Source: Metellina segmentata (lineage: Eukaryota > Arthropoda > Arachnida > Araneae > Tetragnathidae). From it: 64,000 bases of DNA. Location: assembly GCA_947359465.1 (NCBI GenBank), contig OX375872.1, positions 79,405,641 through 79,469,640 on the forward strand, written 5' to 3'. Every line of letters starts with the position of its first letter. The stretch's first letter is position 1. This document shows positions 34,945 to 44,450 of this stretch, piece after piece. The position numbers and the translations under genes are program-made. The notes below the pieces were generated by a model. That model was not told the origin of the DNA, did no database searches, and was given only the letters and a program-made list of their open reading frames with translations.

Positions 34945-35382
34945 TCATGATGGTATGTATTTAACATTCTAAATATGGATACTTAGGGTTAATAAAGTGA
35001 CTCTGCAGTGTTTAGATTTTGATATAAAGCATTTGCACACATTTCTATATGACATTCCTTCCTTAAATTTTTGGCTATAGTCACTAGTAGTTAGCTTTGT
35101 TGTTACCCCAATGGATATGATCTCCGAAATTTAAATTTATAGTCAGGCTATGTGTTATAACAAATTCTATGTTTTTCTTCTCCATGTGTCCGATGACTTT
35201 TGTCAGTACATTGAATGTCGATGATTTTCTTCGCTAAGAGTAAAGCGGATTCCCACTGGAATGTCCTTAACAAATAGTCGTCTATAGTGCCGAATACCGA
35301 AGAGATCAGGGGTCAGGCAAACATTTAAAATCATTCGGACATTTATATCAACCGAGATGTGTCACTTTCTAGACACATACGG
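34945..35382. other. AT-rich DNA, no gene recognised
   Basis: No recognisable feature. Confidence 0.45.
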
Positions 35383-36489
35383 GGCCGCGGCAGCCCAGTT
35401 GGAAGTAGGGATGCGACATCGACAGCAAATCATCGATGTTCAAAATTAAAACATCGATGTTCAAAATTAAAACATCGATGTTGATAATACATCGTCCCAA
35501 AAACATCGATGTTTTTAAAATTCAGTGTATTTAAACTTTTTTCCCCCATTTCTTAAAACTGGTTTAGCAACTAGTGATGCTACATCGACAGCAAAACATC
35601 GATGTTTTGAAACTTTGATGTTCAAAATTAAAACATCGAAGTTGATAATGCATAGCCGCCAAACTATCGAGGTTTTTAAAATTCAGTGTATTTAAACTTT
35701 TTTTCCCCATTTCTTAAACTGGTTTAGCAACTATTGATGCGACATATACAGCAAAACATCGATGTTCAAAATTGAAACATCGATGTTGATAATACATCGC
35801 CCCCAAACCATCGATGTTTTTAAAATTCAGTGTATTTAACTTTTCCCCCCCATTTATTAAAACTGGTTTAGCAACTAGTGATGCGACATGGGTTCAAATA
35901 CGTCGATGTATTTTTTATAAAACATCAATGTTTTGAAAACATCGACATCGATGTCGCATCCCTACTTTTCAGACCATTCACCCTTGGACACTTTGATCTA
36001 AAAGTATGTTCAATTTGCTGATTATAAAAATTATGCTACTTGGTTATTTTTAAATTTTTATAACGGTACTTTTTTTCATTTAAAAATAAAACATCGACAA
36101 CGTAAAAACATCGACAAGTATAAACATCGATGTTACAAAAACATCGACTCCAATACATCGATGTTAAATACATCGACATCGATGTTGCATCCCTAATTGG
36201 AAGGGTAGCGGATTGGCAACCGAAAGGTTGAGGGTTCGAGACCTGGCCCAACCCAAGACCGTTGTGTATGGGATGGCTGGTGCTTTTAAATCTATCGTAG
36301 CCTCATTCCTCGCGTTGGCGTAAATGTTTTAAGTGGGGTGTCAGCTCAGGTGTTGACCTCGTCATCTGATCGTGGTTGAAAATTACGAGATGTTGTCCTA
36401 GCATCTTTCCCTTCGAGAATGATCTCAGACCGTCGGCAATATCCCATTGTGTTGGTCCAGTGTGACGTTAATTCAACAACCTATCAACC
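35383..36489 (+). mobile_element. SINE-A type 2, split by a hAT-type MITE
   Basis: The first part of the head (GGGCCGCGGCAGCCCAGTTGGAAG, 35383-35405) and the remainder (from ATTGGAAGGGTAGCGG at 36196, through B box GGGTTCGAGACC, body and 3' end to 36489) are separated by the MITE. The repeated (G/A)TTGGAAG on both sides is the 8-base target duplication. Confidence 0.9.
35406..36195. mobile_element. hAT-type MITE, second composite copy
   Basis: The ends TAGGGATGCGACATCGA and, inverted, TAGGGATGCAACATCGAT. Flanks are GTTGGAAG/ATTGGAAG. As in 6257-7000, a third terminus (CATCCCTA ending at 35964) lies inside, three diverged units of about 160 bp fill 35406-35890, and a 230-bp outer segment follows. 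Orientation is reversed relative to the first copy. Confidence 0.88.
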
Positions 36490-36666
36490 TCTATAGACAT
36501 AGAATAAATCCACTTTTAAAATTTATAGTGGGACAACGAACAACTACTTTTTAAAACTGATTCTATTTTAAATTTGCATTAACAAAATTCAATTTTTAGC
36601 TTTTGGCCCGCTCTGAAATACGGTCGTTGCTACGGTATTACCGTAAACCAAATCAAAAGTTACGAA
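36490..36666. other. AT-rich DNA
   Basis: No recognisable feature. Confidence 0.4.
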
Positions 36667-37112
36667 GCAATGAAGTTCTGCCAAAAGTATGGAGTAAAAA
36701 TATTAAAAACCACAATTCTCAACTGGAGCTCTCTCATTGAAATAGTTATATCGCATGCATTCTTGACTAGGTTCGCCGCTGGTGCAAGTAACAAACATGA
36801 TTATACGTGTGTGGTTTGTGTACATCTATTTTTAGAAAGTATTAAAATACTAACTTGATTCAAAAGAAGAACCTTTGCAGCGCTGCAATGTAGCTTTGCC
36901 AAAAATATAGAGTACAGATATTAAAATCCACCAATTTCAAATGGATCGCCTCTTTGAAATAGTTATCCCGCAAGTATTTTTAACTAATTGCACCACTGTT
37001 GCAAGTAACAAACATGACTGTACATGTGATTTGTGTGATATTCCTTGAAACATCTCCTTTTTTTAGAAAGTATTAAAATATCAACTTAATTCAAAAGAAC
37101 TTTTGCAGCGCA
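36667..37112 (+). repeat. Tandem duplication, 218-bp unit, two copies
   Basis: GCAATG.AG.T.TGCCAAAA.TAT starts each unit (36667 and 36885). TGCAAGTAACAAACATGA.T.TAC and AGAAAGTATTAAAATA recur in each. Confidence 0.82.
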
Positions 37113-37635
37113 TGTGCTTAAACGCAACTATCCACTGCCATTAATTTTCAAATTTTATATTTTGCAATCCGCATAAGGCCAGCTCTTACGTCTCTCTTGT
37201 GCGCCTCTGGAAAAGCAATCCATTACGGCTTTTTCCCCGAAAGTCATGAAACTACAAATTGCTACGCATCTTAAAATGATATCGTGACAGGCAAACATAC
37301 ATCAACGGTTAATGAGCGTGCTATAACCCTTTCGATTTCGAGCGGTTAACCCCTTCCGCTCATTGTACGTCTATACTCCTACCCACCGTCGGTACCGAGC
37401 ATGAAATGGAGTTGATGAATAATATACCAATCGGCAATTCGTTATCGTCTAAAAAATCCACAAATCAACTTTGTTGTATTTTTAGATTCATGAAGATGCC
37501 ATAGAGGCAATAGATAAATTACCCACAGCGCAATTTCAGGCTCGTAATTTAACCCGACAGAGAATAATCATTCGCTGAGGGATTCCAAGTTTGGGCAATT
37601 ATGCAATGAATTATAATTCCCCCATTTTTCACGCT
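37113..37635. other. Mixed-composition DNA, no gene recognised
   Basis: A slightly GC-richer stretch leading into the next array. Nothing recognisable. Confidence 0.4.
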
Positions 37636-38590
37636 GCAAAAACTCCCTGATTGCTTCACTTATCGACACGAAATCAGCGGAAAAGCGAGGCATTCAAAAT
37701 TTCACATCGCGCCTGGAATGTGAAATGAGAACTGAGTTTCTGGATGGAACCTCCCCTGGAAACCCGCATCGGAAAAGCTTACGGGAAGAAATATTTCCAT
37801 TTTTTCCAATTATTTTCATCTCAATCACTTTTTCAAAACTCGACTAGCAAAATCTCCCTGATAGCATCACATATCGACACGAAATAATTTGTATTTTGAA
37901 TTTCGCATCCCTCCTGGAATGTGAAATGAGAACTGCATTTCTGGATGAAACCCCGCACAACAAACGCACGTGGAAAGAAATATTTGCATCTTCAAATAGT
38001 TTCATCTCAATCACTTTTTCAAAACTCGACTATCAAAATATCCCAGATTACATCACCTATCGACACGAAATCATATGTATTTTAAATTTCACATCCCACC
38101 TAGAATGTGAAAACTACGTTTTTTGAAGGAACCCCGCACCACAAACGCAAGCGGAAAGAAATATTTGCCACTGTCAATTATTTTTATCTCAATCACTTTT
38201 TCAAAACTCGACTATCAAAATATCCCAGATTACATCACCTATCGACACGAAATCATATGTATTTTAAATTTCACATCCCACCTAGAATGTGAAAACTACG
38301 TTTTTTGAAGGAACCCCGCACCACAAATGCAAGCGGAAAGAAATATTTGCCACTGTCAATTATTTTCATCTCAATCACTTTTTCAAAACTCGACTACCAA
38401 AATCCCCCGTAATGCATCACTTATCGACACGAAATCATATGTATTTGAATTTTACATCCCAACTGGAATGTAAAATGAAATCTGCGTTTCTGTTTGGAAT
38501 ATCCCCTGAAACCCGCACCGGAAACGTATGCGGAAATAAATGTTTGCATCTTTTTCAAATCCCGACTCGCAATCGCAACTCGGTGGTACG
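37636..38590 (+). repeat. Tandem repeat, about 184-bp unit, five copies
   Basis: The unit contains ATCGACACGAAATCA, CACATCCC.CCT.GAATGTGAAA, CCCCGCACCACAAACGCA and AAAGAAATATTTGCxxCT. The two central units (about 38025-38208 and 38209-38390) are almost identical, with edge units more diverged, as expected from unequal exchange. Short open frames repeated across units are not genes. Confidence 0.9.
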
Positions 38591-39235
38591 CTCGACGAAA
38601 TGCAAGAAATGCGGCTGACTCTCCCCCTGCGAAATCGATATATCTCGCTATACGCTATGCATACACAGAAAGAAATAGAGAGAATATTGAAGCGTAAAGA
38701 AATGCTGGAATTTTTAAACACGCACGTAAAGCAGGGGAGATATTCCCCACGCGATATACGCTCACGGGCTGATCGTATATTTCTTACCTCTGTGATCATT
38801 TAATAAAGGAAGTCCATTTCAAATATCGTGTAGTATTTTTTATTCCCTTTGCAATTGCGGGAATTTTCTTTCGGAAAAGTTTAAATGTTGGATTACTTGA
38901 TGGAAGAATATGAATTGCATGGGTGGGAGAACTGCATCCCAAACACGGCGCATCAGACTATCCAATTATTGTATCGGAATCAATCCATTATGCTCTGCCT
39001 TATACACCCCGGAGAGAATATATGAAAGCATTCCGGAAATTCATTTACTGATACGTTAATAGAGAGAAGAAGCGAGGATGCTTTGGGGATGAGTGGACTT
39101 AAAAAATCGATCCCAGATACGGGTAGTTTACTTTCCATTTTCTCCCTGCCCATTATTTGCTCCCGGGTTTTTTGTTTCTTGTTTAGGCTTGGGATTTTGT
39201 TGTTTACATTCATTAGTATAGTTTCTTTGAGGAAA
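38591..39235. other. No recognised gene
   Basis: Frames of 87 (+, 38540-38803) and 115 codons (-, 38452-38799) overlap each other and the repeat end. Neither is recognisable. The rest is mixed sequence. Confidence 0.35.
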
Positions 39236-39843
39236 GCGCTTTGTTTTGCAAGGCGAGAAATGTTATGAGATTGATAGAATCATTATCACATCCGAACGGG
39301 GAAATCTCTTCGTGGAAAAAATCCAAAACTGCAATTTGAGCTCGAGCGCATGCAAGTTTTGCGCATTGCAAATACTCTTTCGCTTGACTGAAAATCTCAT
39401 TTTTTTAGACTTGAATAATTCATTAATGTCTATTTTAGCACTGTAGAGAATAAACATTCTGACGTTTGTCTTGTAAGGATAGAATGGAAAGTAAATGTCC
39501 TAAACAAGTTACTAAGATTTCATCACATTGTAACTTAAAAATCAAATTGATAAAAACTTGTATTGAGGTAGCAGAGAAGAGTAAACTAATGTAGCAATGT
39601 ATAATTGAAATGGATAAGTGGGAAAAAATTAGTTGTTCCTTTCAGAAAATAGCATTTTTTGTTTTATACAAAGCGATGAATGTTGTGAAAGTGAAGATGT
39701 GATTATGACTCTGTTATTATGTTCATGGAAGAAATACAAAACTGAAATTTGAGCTCTAGTAGATACAAGTATTAATATGATACGAATGAAGTAGTAATAT
39801 GTTACGAATGAAGTATAAATATGTTACGAATGAAGTATAAATA

Positions 39844-40454
39844 CACTCATTGCCATAAAAATTTGCGCTGTGATGGTATGGGGTGCCATTGCTTACGATA
39901 CACGGTCACCCCTAATATTGATCCATGGCACAATGACATCCCAGCGGTACGTCCATGACATCCTTCAGCCACATGTGATGCCACTCATGGCAGCGCTCCC
40001 AGGAGCCATTTTTCAACAAGCCAATGCTCGGCCACACACAGCAAGGATGTCACAAGACTGCCTCCGCCACATTATCACCCTTCCCTGGCCTGCTCGATCA
40101 ACAGATTTGTCACCAATCGAGCAAATCTGGGATCATTTGGGACGGCAAATTGGACACCCTACGAGTTTGGTTGAATTAGAGGCGCGTTTACAGCAACTGT
40201 GGAACGAGATGTTTCAGGACATCATACGGAACTTGTATGCCTCAATGCCCTCTCGTATCGCATCGTGCATTCGCACTAGAGGGGGTCCAACAGAGTACTA
40301 AAACTTCCGTTCATTTGTACTTTTTTCTGCAATAAATGATCCTTTTTCTTTGATTTTCTAATCACTTATATCAAAGTAGTACATACATGTGTAAAATTTC
40401 GCGTTTCAGTTTGACGACTTTTCCTTGGTGTGTAAATTTGTATGGCAATGAGTG
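39844..40454 (+). mobile_element. Tc1-like element, internally deleted, with TA duplication
   Basis: CACTCATTGCCATAAAAATT at the left is the inverted partner of AATTTGTATGGCAATGAGTG at the right. TA occurs at 39842-39843 and 40455-40456. At 611 bp it is far shorter than an intact Tc1 element (about 1.6 kb). The 5' half of the transposase is missing and its C-terminal half abuts the left inverted repeat. Confidence 0.93.
39870..40301 (+). pseudogene. Tc1-like transposase, C-terminal half
   Basis: An uninterrupted 143-codon frame encodes the C-terminal half of a DD34E Tc1-family transposase, the enzyme that cuts and rejoins transposon ends. It begins at MVWGAIAYD (about residues 2-10). FQQANARPHTAR should read D where the A stands, so the second catalytic aspartate is lost. 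PARSTDLSPIEQIWDHLG keeps the third residue, E. The protein ends naturally with GGPTEY. The N-terminal paired-like DNA-binding domains and the first catalytic D are deleted. The sequence closely resembles transposases I know from orb-weaver spiders. It is not functional as a transposase. Confidence 0.93.
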
Positions 40455-40818
40455 TATGTTACGAATGAGGTATAAATATGTTACACGATTTCTTCGCTTA
40501 GCTGAAATGTCACTTTTCTTACGGGTTCTTGAAGAATTTAATGTCTGCTTTAGCACTGCAGAGAAATAAAATATTCTGACGTTGGTCTTGTAAGGAAAGA
40601 ATGGAAAGTAAAATGTTCTAAACAAATTAATAAGATTTCGTTATTTTGAAATTTTAGGGCTAAATTGGATAACACTGGTATTAAGGGAGAAGAGAGTAAG
40701 TTAATGTAGAAAAGTAAAAATGGTATGGATAAGTGCCAAAAAATTAGTATAGTTTTTTAAAAAGAGAGCTTTGTTTTACAAAGCGAGAAATGCTATTGTA
40801 TATGATCAATAGAATGTA

Positions 40819-41940
40819 TAGTCGTGGGAAAAAAACGAACCACCCCTCTTCATTCCAGCAATTTTAACCGTAGAGCAAATTCAAAGATAGAATTTGACAG
40901 GAACCAACGTCTTCTATAATTCAAATTCATAACATTTGCATAAGGGTCTTCATATTAAATTGTGCACCAACATTATACTTTCCAATAAGAACCGCATATT
41001 TCAACACATAATTTCAAATCTATGTCAAAAATTTACTTCAGATACCAAATTTCACGTCATTAGGTCTTACCGTTTCGAAGTTATGAGGGCAGAAAGATTG
41101 GAGCTTAATATTAAATCAGTTTCGTAGACTTTTATTAATATTTTCCAAAATAACATTTCTATAGCGCTGATATTTTGTACCATGCTACTGTTGAACAATT
41201 CAAACACAATCCACATAGTATTGTATTTTAAAAATAGATTTTAGTATGTAACAATAATTATTAAATTAATGTTAGAAAAAATAATAAATTGGAACCTTAT
41301 TATATTTTAATGGAATCGATTCAGAAGGATTTCTAGTATGGCTGTGCAAAATTTCAGCTCTTTCCGATGATTAGTTTTGAGCTACATTAAATTTTCCTAA
41401 TTGCTGCGATTTTAGGGAAAAACCAAAAGTTTACAAAGCGTTTGATAAACAACGGATACACTTGCATAGTAAATATAATAACGTAATTCTCAAATTGTTT
41501 CTACTTGCATTATGAATATAATAATTCTCGGATTGCTGAAAAATAAGATTGAAATAGTGTTAAAATTTGAAATTCGGATAGCGATAACTACAATTAATCT
41601 CGATCTACGAATAGCGTCTTTCTATGTGTGGAGATGATCCCTGAAATTGAAACTAACTAGAACATTGAATATTCCTGGATATATTGATAGTAAAGTCATG
41701 AAATTTATAATTAGACTAATTTAACTGCACAGGATCTGGTTATGGCATCAAAACACGATATTTCCGTTAAAAATTTTGTTGTTTGTGCAAAATTTGATAT
41801 CAAGACGCCCCCTTATGCATATTTTTTTTGGATTTGAATTTGCAGAGGAAATTATTTTCTATTGAATGATACCTTTGAATTTTATCTAATATGAATAGTG
41901 CTCGAAATAAAGGAGATGTTTCGATTTTTTTCCGCGACTA
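40819..41940. mobile_element. MITE-like element with about 170-bp inverted repeats and TA flanks
   Basis: TAGTCGTGGGAAAAAAACGAA at the left pairs with the right end (TAGTCGCGGAAAAAAATCGAA, inverted). Similarity continues for about 170 bases (TTCAAATxCATAA.ATxTGCATAAGGG). TA lies at 40817-40818 and 41941-41942. The array unit it entered reads continuously across one TA. No open frame encodes a transposase. Confidence 0.82.
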
Positions 41941-42294
41941 TACATCAAATCTGAATGGGGAAATCTCTTGACTGTTCGTTAAAAAAATCAAAAGCTGCAA
42001 TTTGAGCTCTTGTAGATGTAAGTATAAATACTTTACAAAAATTACTTCGCTTTGCAGAAGGTTTCACTTTTTTTAATCTTGAAAAATTAATTTATTAATG
42101 TCTCTTTTAGCACTGCAGAGAAATGAGATACTTCGTACGTTCGACTTTTAAGAAGAGAATGAGAAGCAAATTGTCCTAAACAAGTTTCATTAGTTTGAAA
42201 TTGTAGCTGTAAACTGATAAACACTGGTATTACGAAAGAGAAGAGCAAACTAATGTAGCAAAGTACAAATGGTTACATGAGTGCAAAGGCATAT

Positions 42295-42350
42295 TGCAAG
42301 TTTTGCCGAGTTTCGAACTCGCAACCCCCTTTGCTCTTCCAACTAGTCTA
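42295..42350 (-). mobile_element. SINE-A type 2 head fragment
   Basis: Inverted B box (GAGTTTCGAACTCG) and A-box-side sequence (CTCTTCCAACTAGTCTAC) are present without the rest of the element. Confidence 0.55.
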
Positions 42351-42660
42351 CTCCCCCACCCCCCAACAACATAGGGAAACGGTACAGAAAATAATTGTGT
42401 AATTTCCAAAATGCCTGCTAAGGCAGGCTGCCTTAAACTGAAAAGACAAGGAATTATTGAGTAAGAAATTATATTTATATGATTAGATTTTACAATTTTA
42501 TAGATACTCTTAGAAGTCATTAAGTGTTATTAATATCTCCAAACGTTTCATCTTTGGATGTACATCTTCTTTAGGTGTGTACGGGCTTTACGTACCCTAG
42601 TGATCTATATATTCTTTTCCCATCAGGTTTACTGGCTCAACCCAAGGATGCCCAAGCGAA
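42351..42660. other. No recognised gene
   Basis: Contains GGCAGGCTGCC-type short inverted sequences but no clear element. Confidence 0.35.
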
Positions 42661-42669
42661 CTTTCTCCT

Positions 42670-42773
42670 CTCCGTCCTTACTTTTCACAATGACTTGACA
42701 TTGGATACCTTGTGTTTGGCATGGCTTGACCAAATATGGCTCTTGTACGATAAAACCCAATACCAACCAGTCT
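42670..42773 (+). mobile_element. SINE-B, 3' part
   Basis: ACTTGACATTGGATACC, TTGGCATGGCTTGACCAAAT and CGATAAAACCCAATACCAACC correspond to the SINE-B 3' end. Confidence 0.7.
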
Positions 42774-42837
42774 CCCAAAAAAAGGACAAGATTTAATTAT
42801 TTTTTATTTTAGTTTATTTTTTAACTAACTTATCTTC

Positions 42838-43135
42838 GAAAAAAAAATGGTTTGGATTTATTGAGCAACAGCTATTTTAGATCAAGCTGCGCCAAACATC
42901 AATTTTACTGATACAGAAGAGAGGATAGGTAATTTTTGGTATTTTGTAATTAACGTCCTACTAGAGCAACACAATGGGCTATTGACGAAGGAGGAGAAAT
43001 CCGAGGACAACACCACGTAATTTTGAACCACGGTCAGTTGACGAGGCAACACCTGAGCTGGCACTCCAGAAGAGAGGAATACACTCAGAGATGAATCGAA
43101 CCAGCGCCGCCTAAGACTAGCAGACTACTTTCTTT
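42838..43135 (-). mobile_element. SINE-B split by a truncated SINE-A
   Basis: The SINE-B 3' half (42838-42925) and its head side (43079-43135, with B box GGTTCGATTCATC on the minus strand) are separated by the SINE-A at 42926-43067. AGAAGAGAGGA at 42915-42925 and 43068-43078 is the target duplication. Confidence 0.85.
42926..43067 (-). mobile_element. SINE-A, 5'-truncated, inserted in SINE-B
   Basis: Minus-strand copy beginning at GGAGTGCCAGCTCAGGTG and ending in a short ATTACC-like tail, bounded by the 11-base duplication AGAAGAGAGGA. It has an internal deletion near the GGGATCA step. Confidence 0.9.
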
Positions 43136-43140
43136 CGTTT

Positions 43141-43240
43141 CTCAGTCCTTTCGTTTCAAAATTATTTGACATTGTCTGTCTTGCGCTTGGCTCAGTTTGG
43201 CCCAAGGCCTTTGCGCAGTGAAACCCAAAACCATCCAATC
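43141..43240 (+). mobile_element. SINE-B, 3' part
   Basis: TATTTGACATTGTCTGTCTT, GGCTCAGTTTGGCCCAAGGC and AAACCCAAAACCATCCAATC correspond to the SINE-B 3' end. It lies back-to-back with the inverted SINE-B before it. Confidence 0.65.
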
Positions 43241-43520
43241 AGATGTTTCGTAAAGCGTTCAGTGCTTTTTGAGGCAATTTTTAACACTGAAACCGAAATT
43301 CGCCTGGTCAATTTGAATCTTCAGAACGTTATTTTAATTGGTAAAACAATTTTCAGGAGTAATAAATTAACTCTTTAACAGTTGTTTCTAAGCTCCTAGG
43401 TTGTTTTACTCAGAGACATAACTTGCATGTGTTTTTGACTGAATAATATTGTACAATTGAGTAACAAGTCCATTTCTTCAGATCGTTTTCGGATGAAAAA
43501 CAATTCTACAATAGAAAGTC
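43241..43520. other. AT-rich DNA
   Basis: No recognisable feature. Confidence 0.4.
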
Positions 43521-43524
43521 CATA

Positions 43525-43684
43525 CGTTCTGCAGCGCCTATCAGCTATTTGTGAAATAGTAGTTATTGTCCTGGTTGGGGTCTGATGGTGTCAACAAAAC
43601 CATCCGTTCTGCAGCGCCTATCAGCTATTTGTGAAATAGTAGTTATCGTACTGTTTGGGGTCTGATGGTGTCAACAAAACCCAT
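43525..43684 (+). repeat. Tandem duplication, 80-bp unit, two copies
   Basis: CGTTCTGCAGCGCCTATCAG starts each unit (43525 and 43605). The units differ at only a few bases, so the duplication is recent. Confidence 0.93.
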
Positions 43685-43721
43685 ACGCGTTCGGCAGAAA
43701 AGTTGTAGCGAATAAATTTAT

Positions 43722-44450
43722 CAGGCCCGTAGACCAGATATGGCCCTCCGAATAAGTTTACTTTGTTAGCGGCGCAGTTTGATTCCTGTCAGGTGCATTC
43801 CTCCCTGAGTGTATTTCTCTCTTCTGTGTCATTCCAAATTTTTATTGTGAGTCTATTACTTGATATTGTATGTCGTGTCTGGCGCAGCATGGCTAAATAT
43901 GGCCCTTGCGCCATAAAACCCGAACTCTCTCCTTGAAACTAACCAACCAACGGAATAGGTTTACTCTTTTCGTCGAGCAGATATGCCCCTCTAAATAGGC
44001 TTACCCGGTTTGTCTACCAGATACAGCTAGTCAAGTAGGTTTACCGATTCGCCGACCTGATATGACACTCCAAATAAGTTTACCAGGTTCGTCGATAAGA
44101 TGTAGTCCTCCAGGTAAATGTTTACCGGCCCATCGACTAAATACGGCTTTCAAGGATAGGTTTACCCGATCAGACGACTAGATATGACCCTCCGGATTGG
44201 TTTTCCAGGTTTGTCGAAGAGATATAGACCTTCTGGTAGGTTTACTGGTTCGTCGCCTAGATACGGCTTTCCGAATAAGTTTGGCCCACCAACAAGATAT
44301 AGCCCTCCAAATAGGATTTTACAACCCGTTTACAAGATAAAGCCCTCTGGACAAGTTTACAAGAACCACCGACCAGATGTGACTATCAGGATAGGCTTAT
44401 CGGTCCACCGGCCGCATGCGGCCCTCCGGAAAGGTTTAATCGACTAGTTT
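43722..44450 (+). repeat. Diverged minisatellite, about 40-bp unit, interrupted by SINE-B
   Basis: About 13 imperfect units of the form 'ATAGGTTTACCxGxTCGTCG, then A(C/G)xAGATAT(G)GxCCTCC'. The first unit (43722-43770) is separated from the rest (43952 onward) by a SINE-B. An 87-codon frame at 44184-44447 is rich in R, P, G and S only because of the repeat. Confidence 0.8.
43771..43951 (+). mobile_element. SINE-B, near full length from the B box
   Basis: Begins close to the B box (TTTGATTCCTG) and continues through TTACTTGATATTGTATG and GCGCAGCATGGCTAAATATG. It ends in AACTAACCAACCAAC. It interrupts the minisatellite. Confidence 0.8.

Larger units (their letters stand above)
39780..40490 (+). 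repeat. Short tandem repeat ATGTTACGAATGAAGTATAA, site of the Tc1 insertion
   Basis: About 22-base units run up to the left end of the Tc1 element and resume at 40457 after its right end, so the element landed inside this array. Confidence 0.85.
39236..42290 (+). repeat. Three-unit tandem repeat (about 420-500 bp) interrupted by two transposons
   Basis: Units begin with GCTTTGTTTTxCAA.GCGAGAAATG near 39236, 39657 and 40770. They share GGGGAAATCTCTT, CTGCAATTTGAGCTC, TTTAGCACTGCAGAGAA.TA and GAAGAG.AAACTAATGTAG. Unit two contains the Tc1 derivative (39844-40454), unit three the long-TIR element (40819-41940). Removing both gives units of similar length. Confidence 0.82.

Noticed and set aside
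37636..38590. CRISPR-like array
   Set aside because: The units are 184 bp long and repeat as wholes, without short repeats separated by unique spacers, in eukaryotic DNA.
38540..38803. 87-codon frame (TQKEIERILKRKEMLEFLN...)
   Set aside because: Begins in the last unit of a tandem repeat and overlaps a longer frame on the opposite strand; nothing recognisable.
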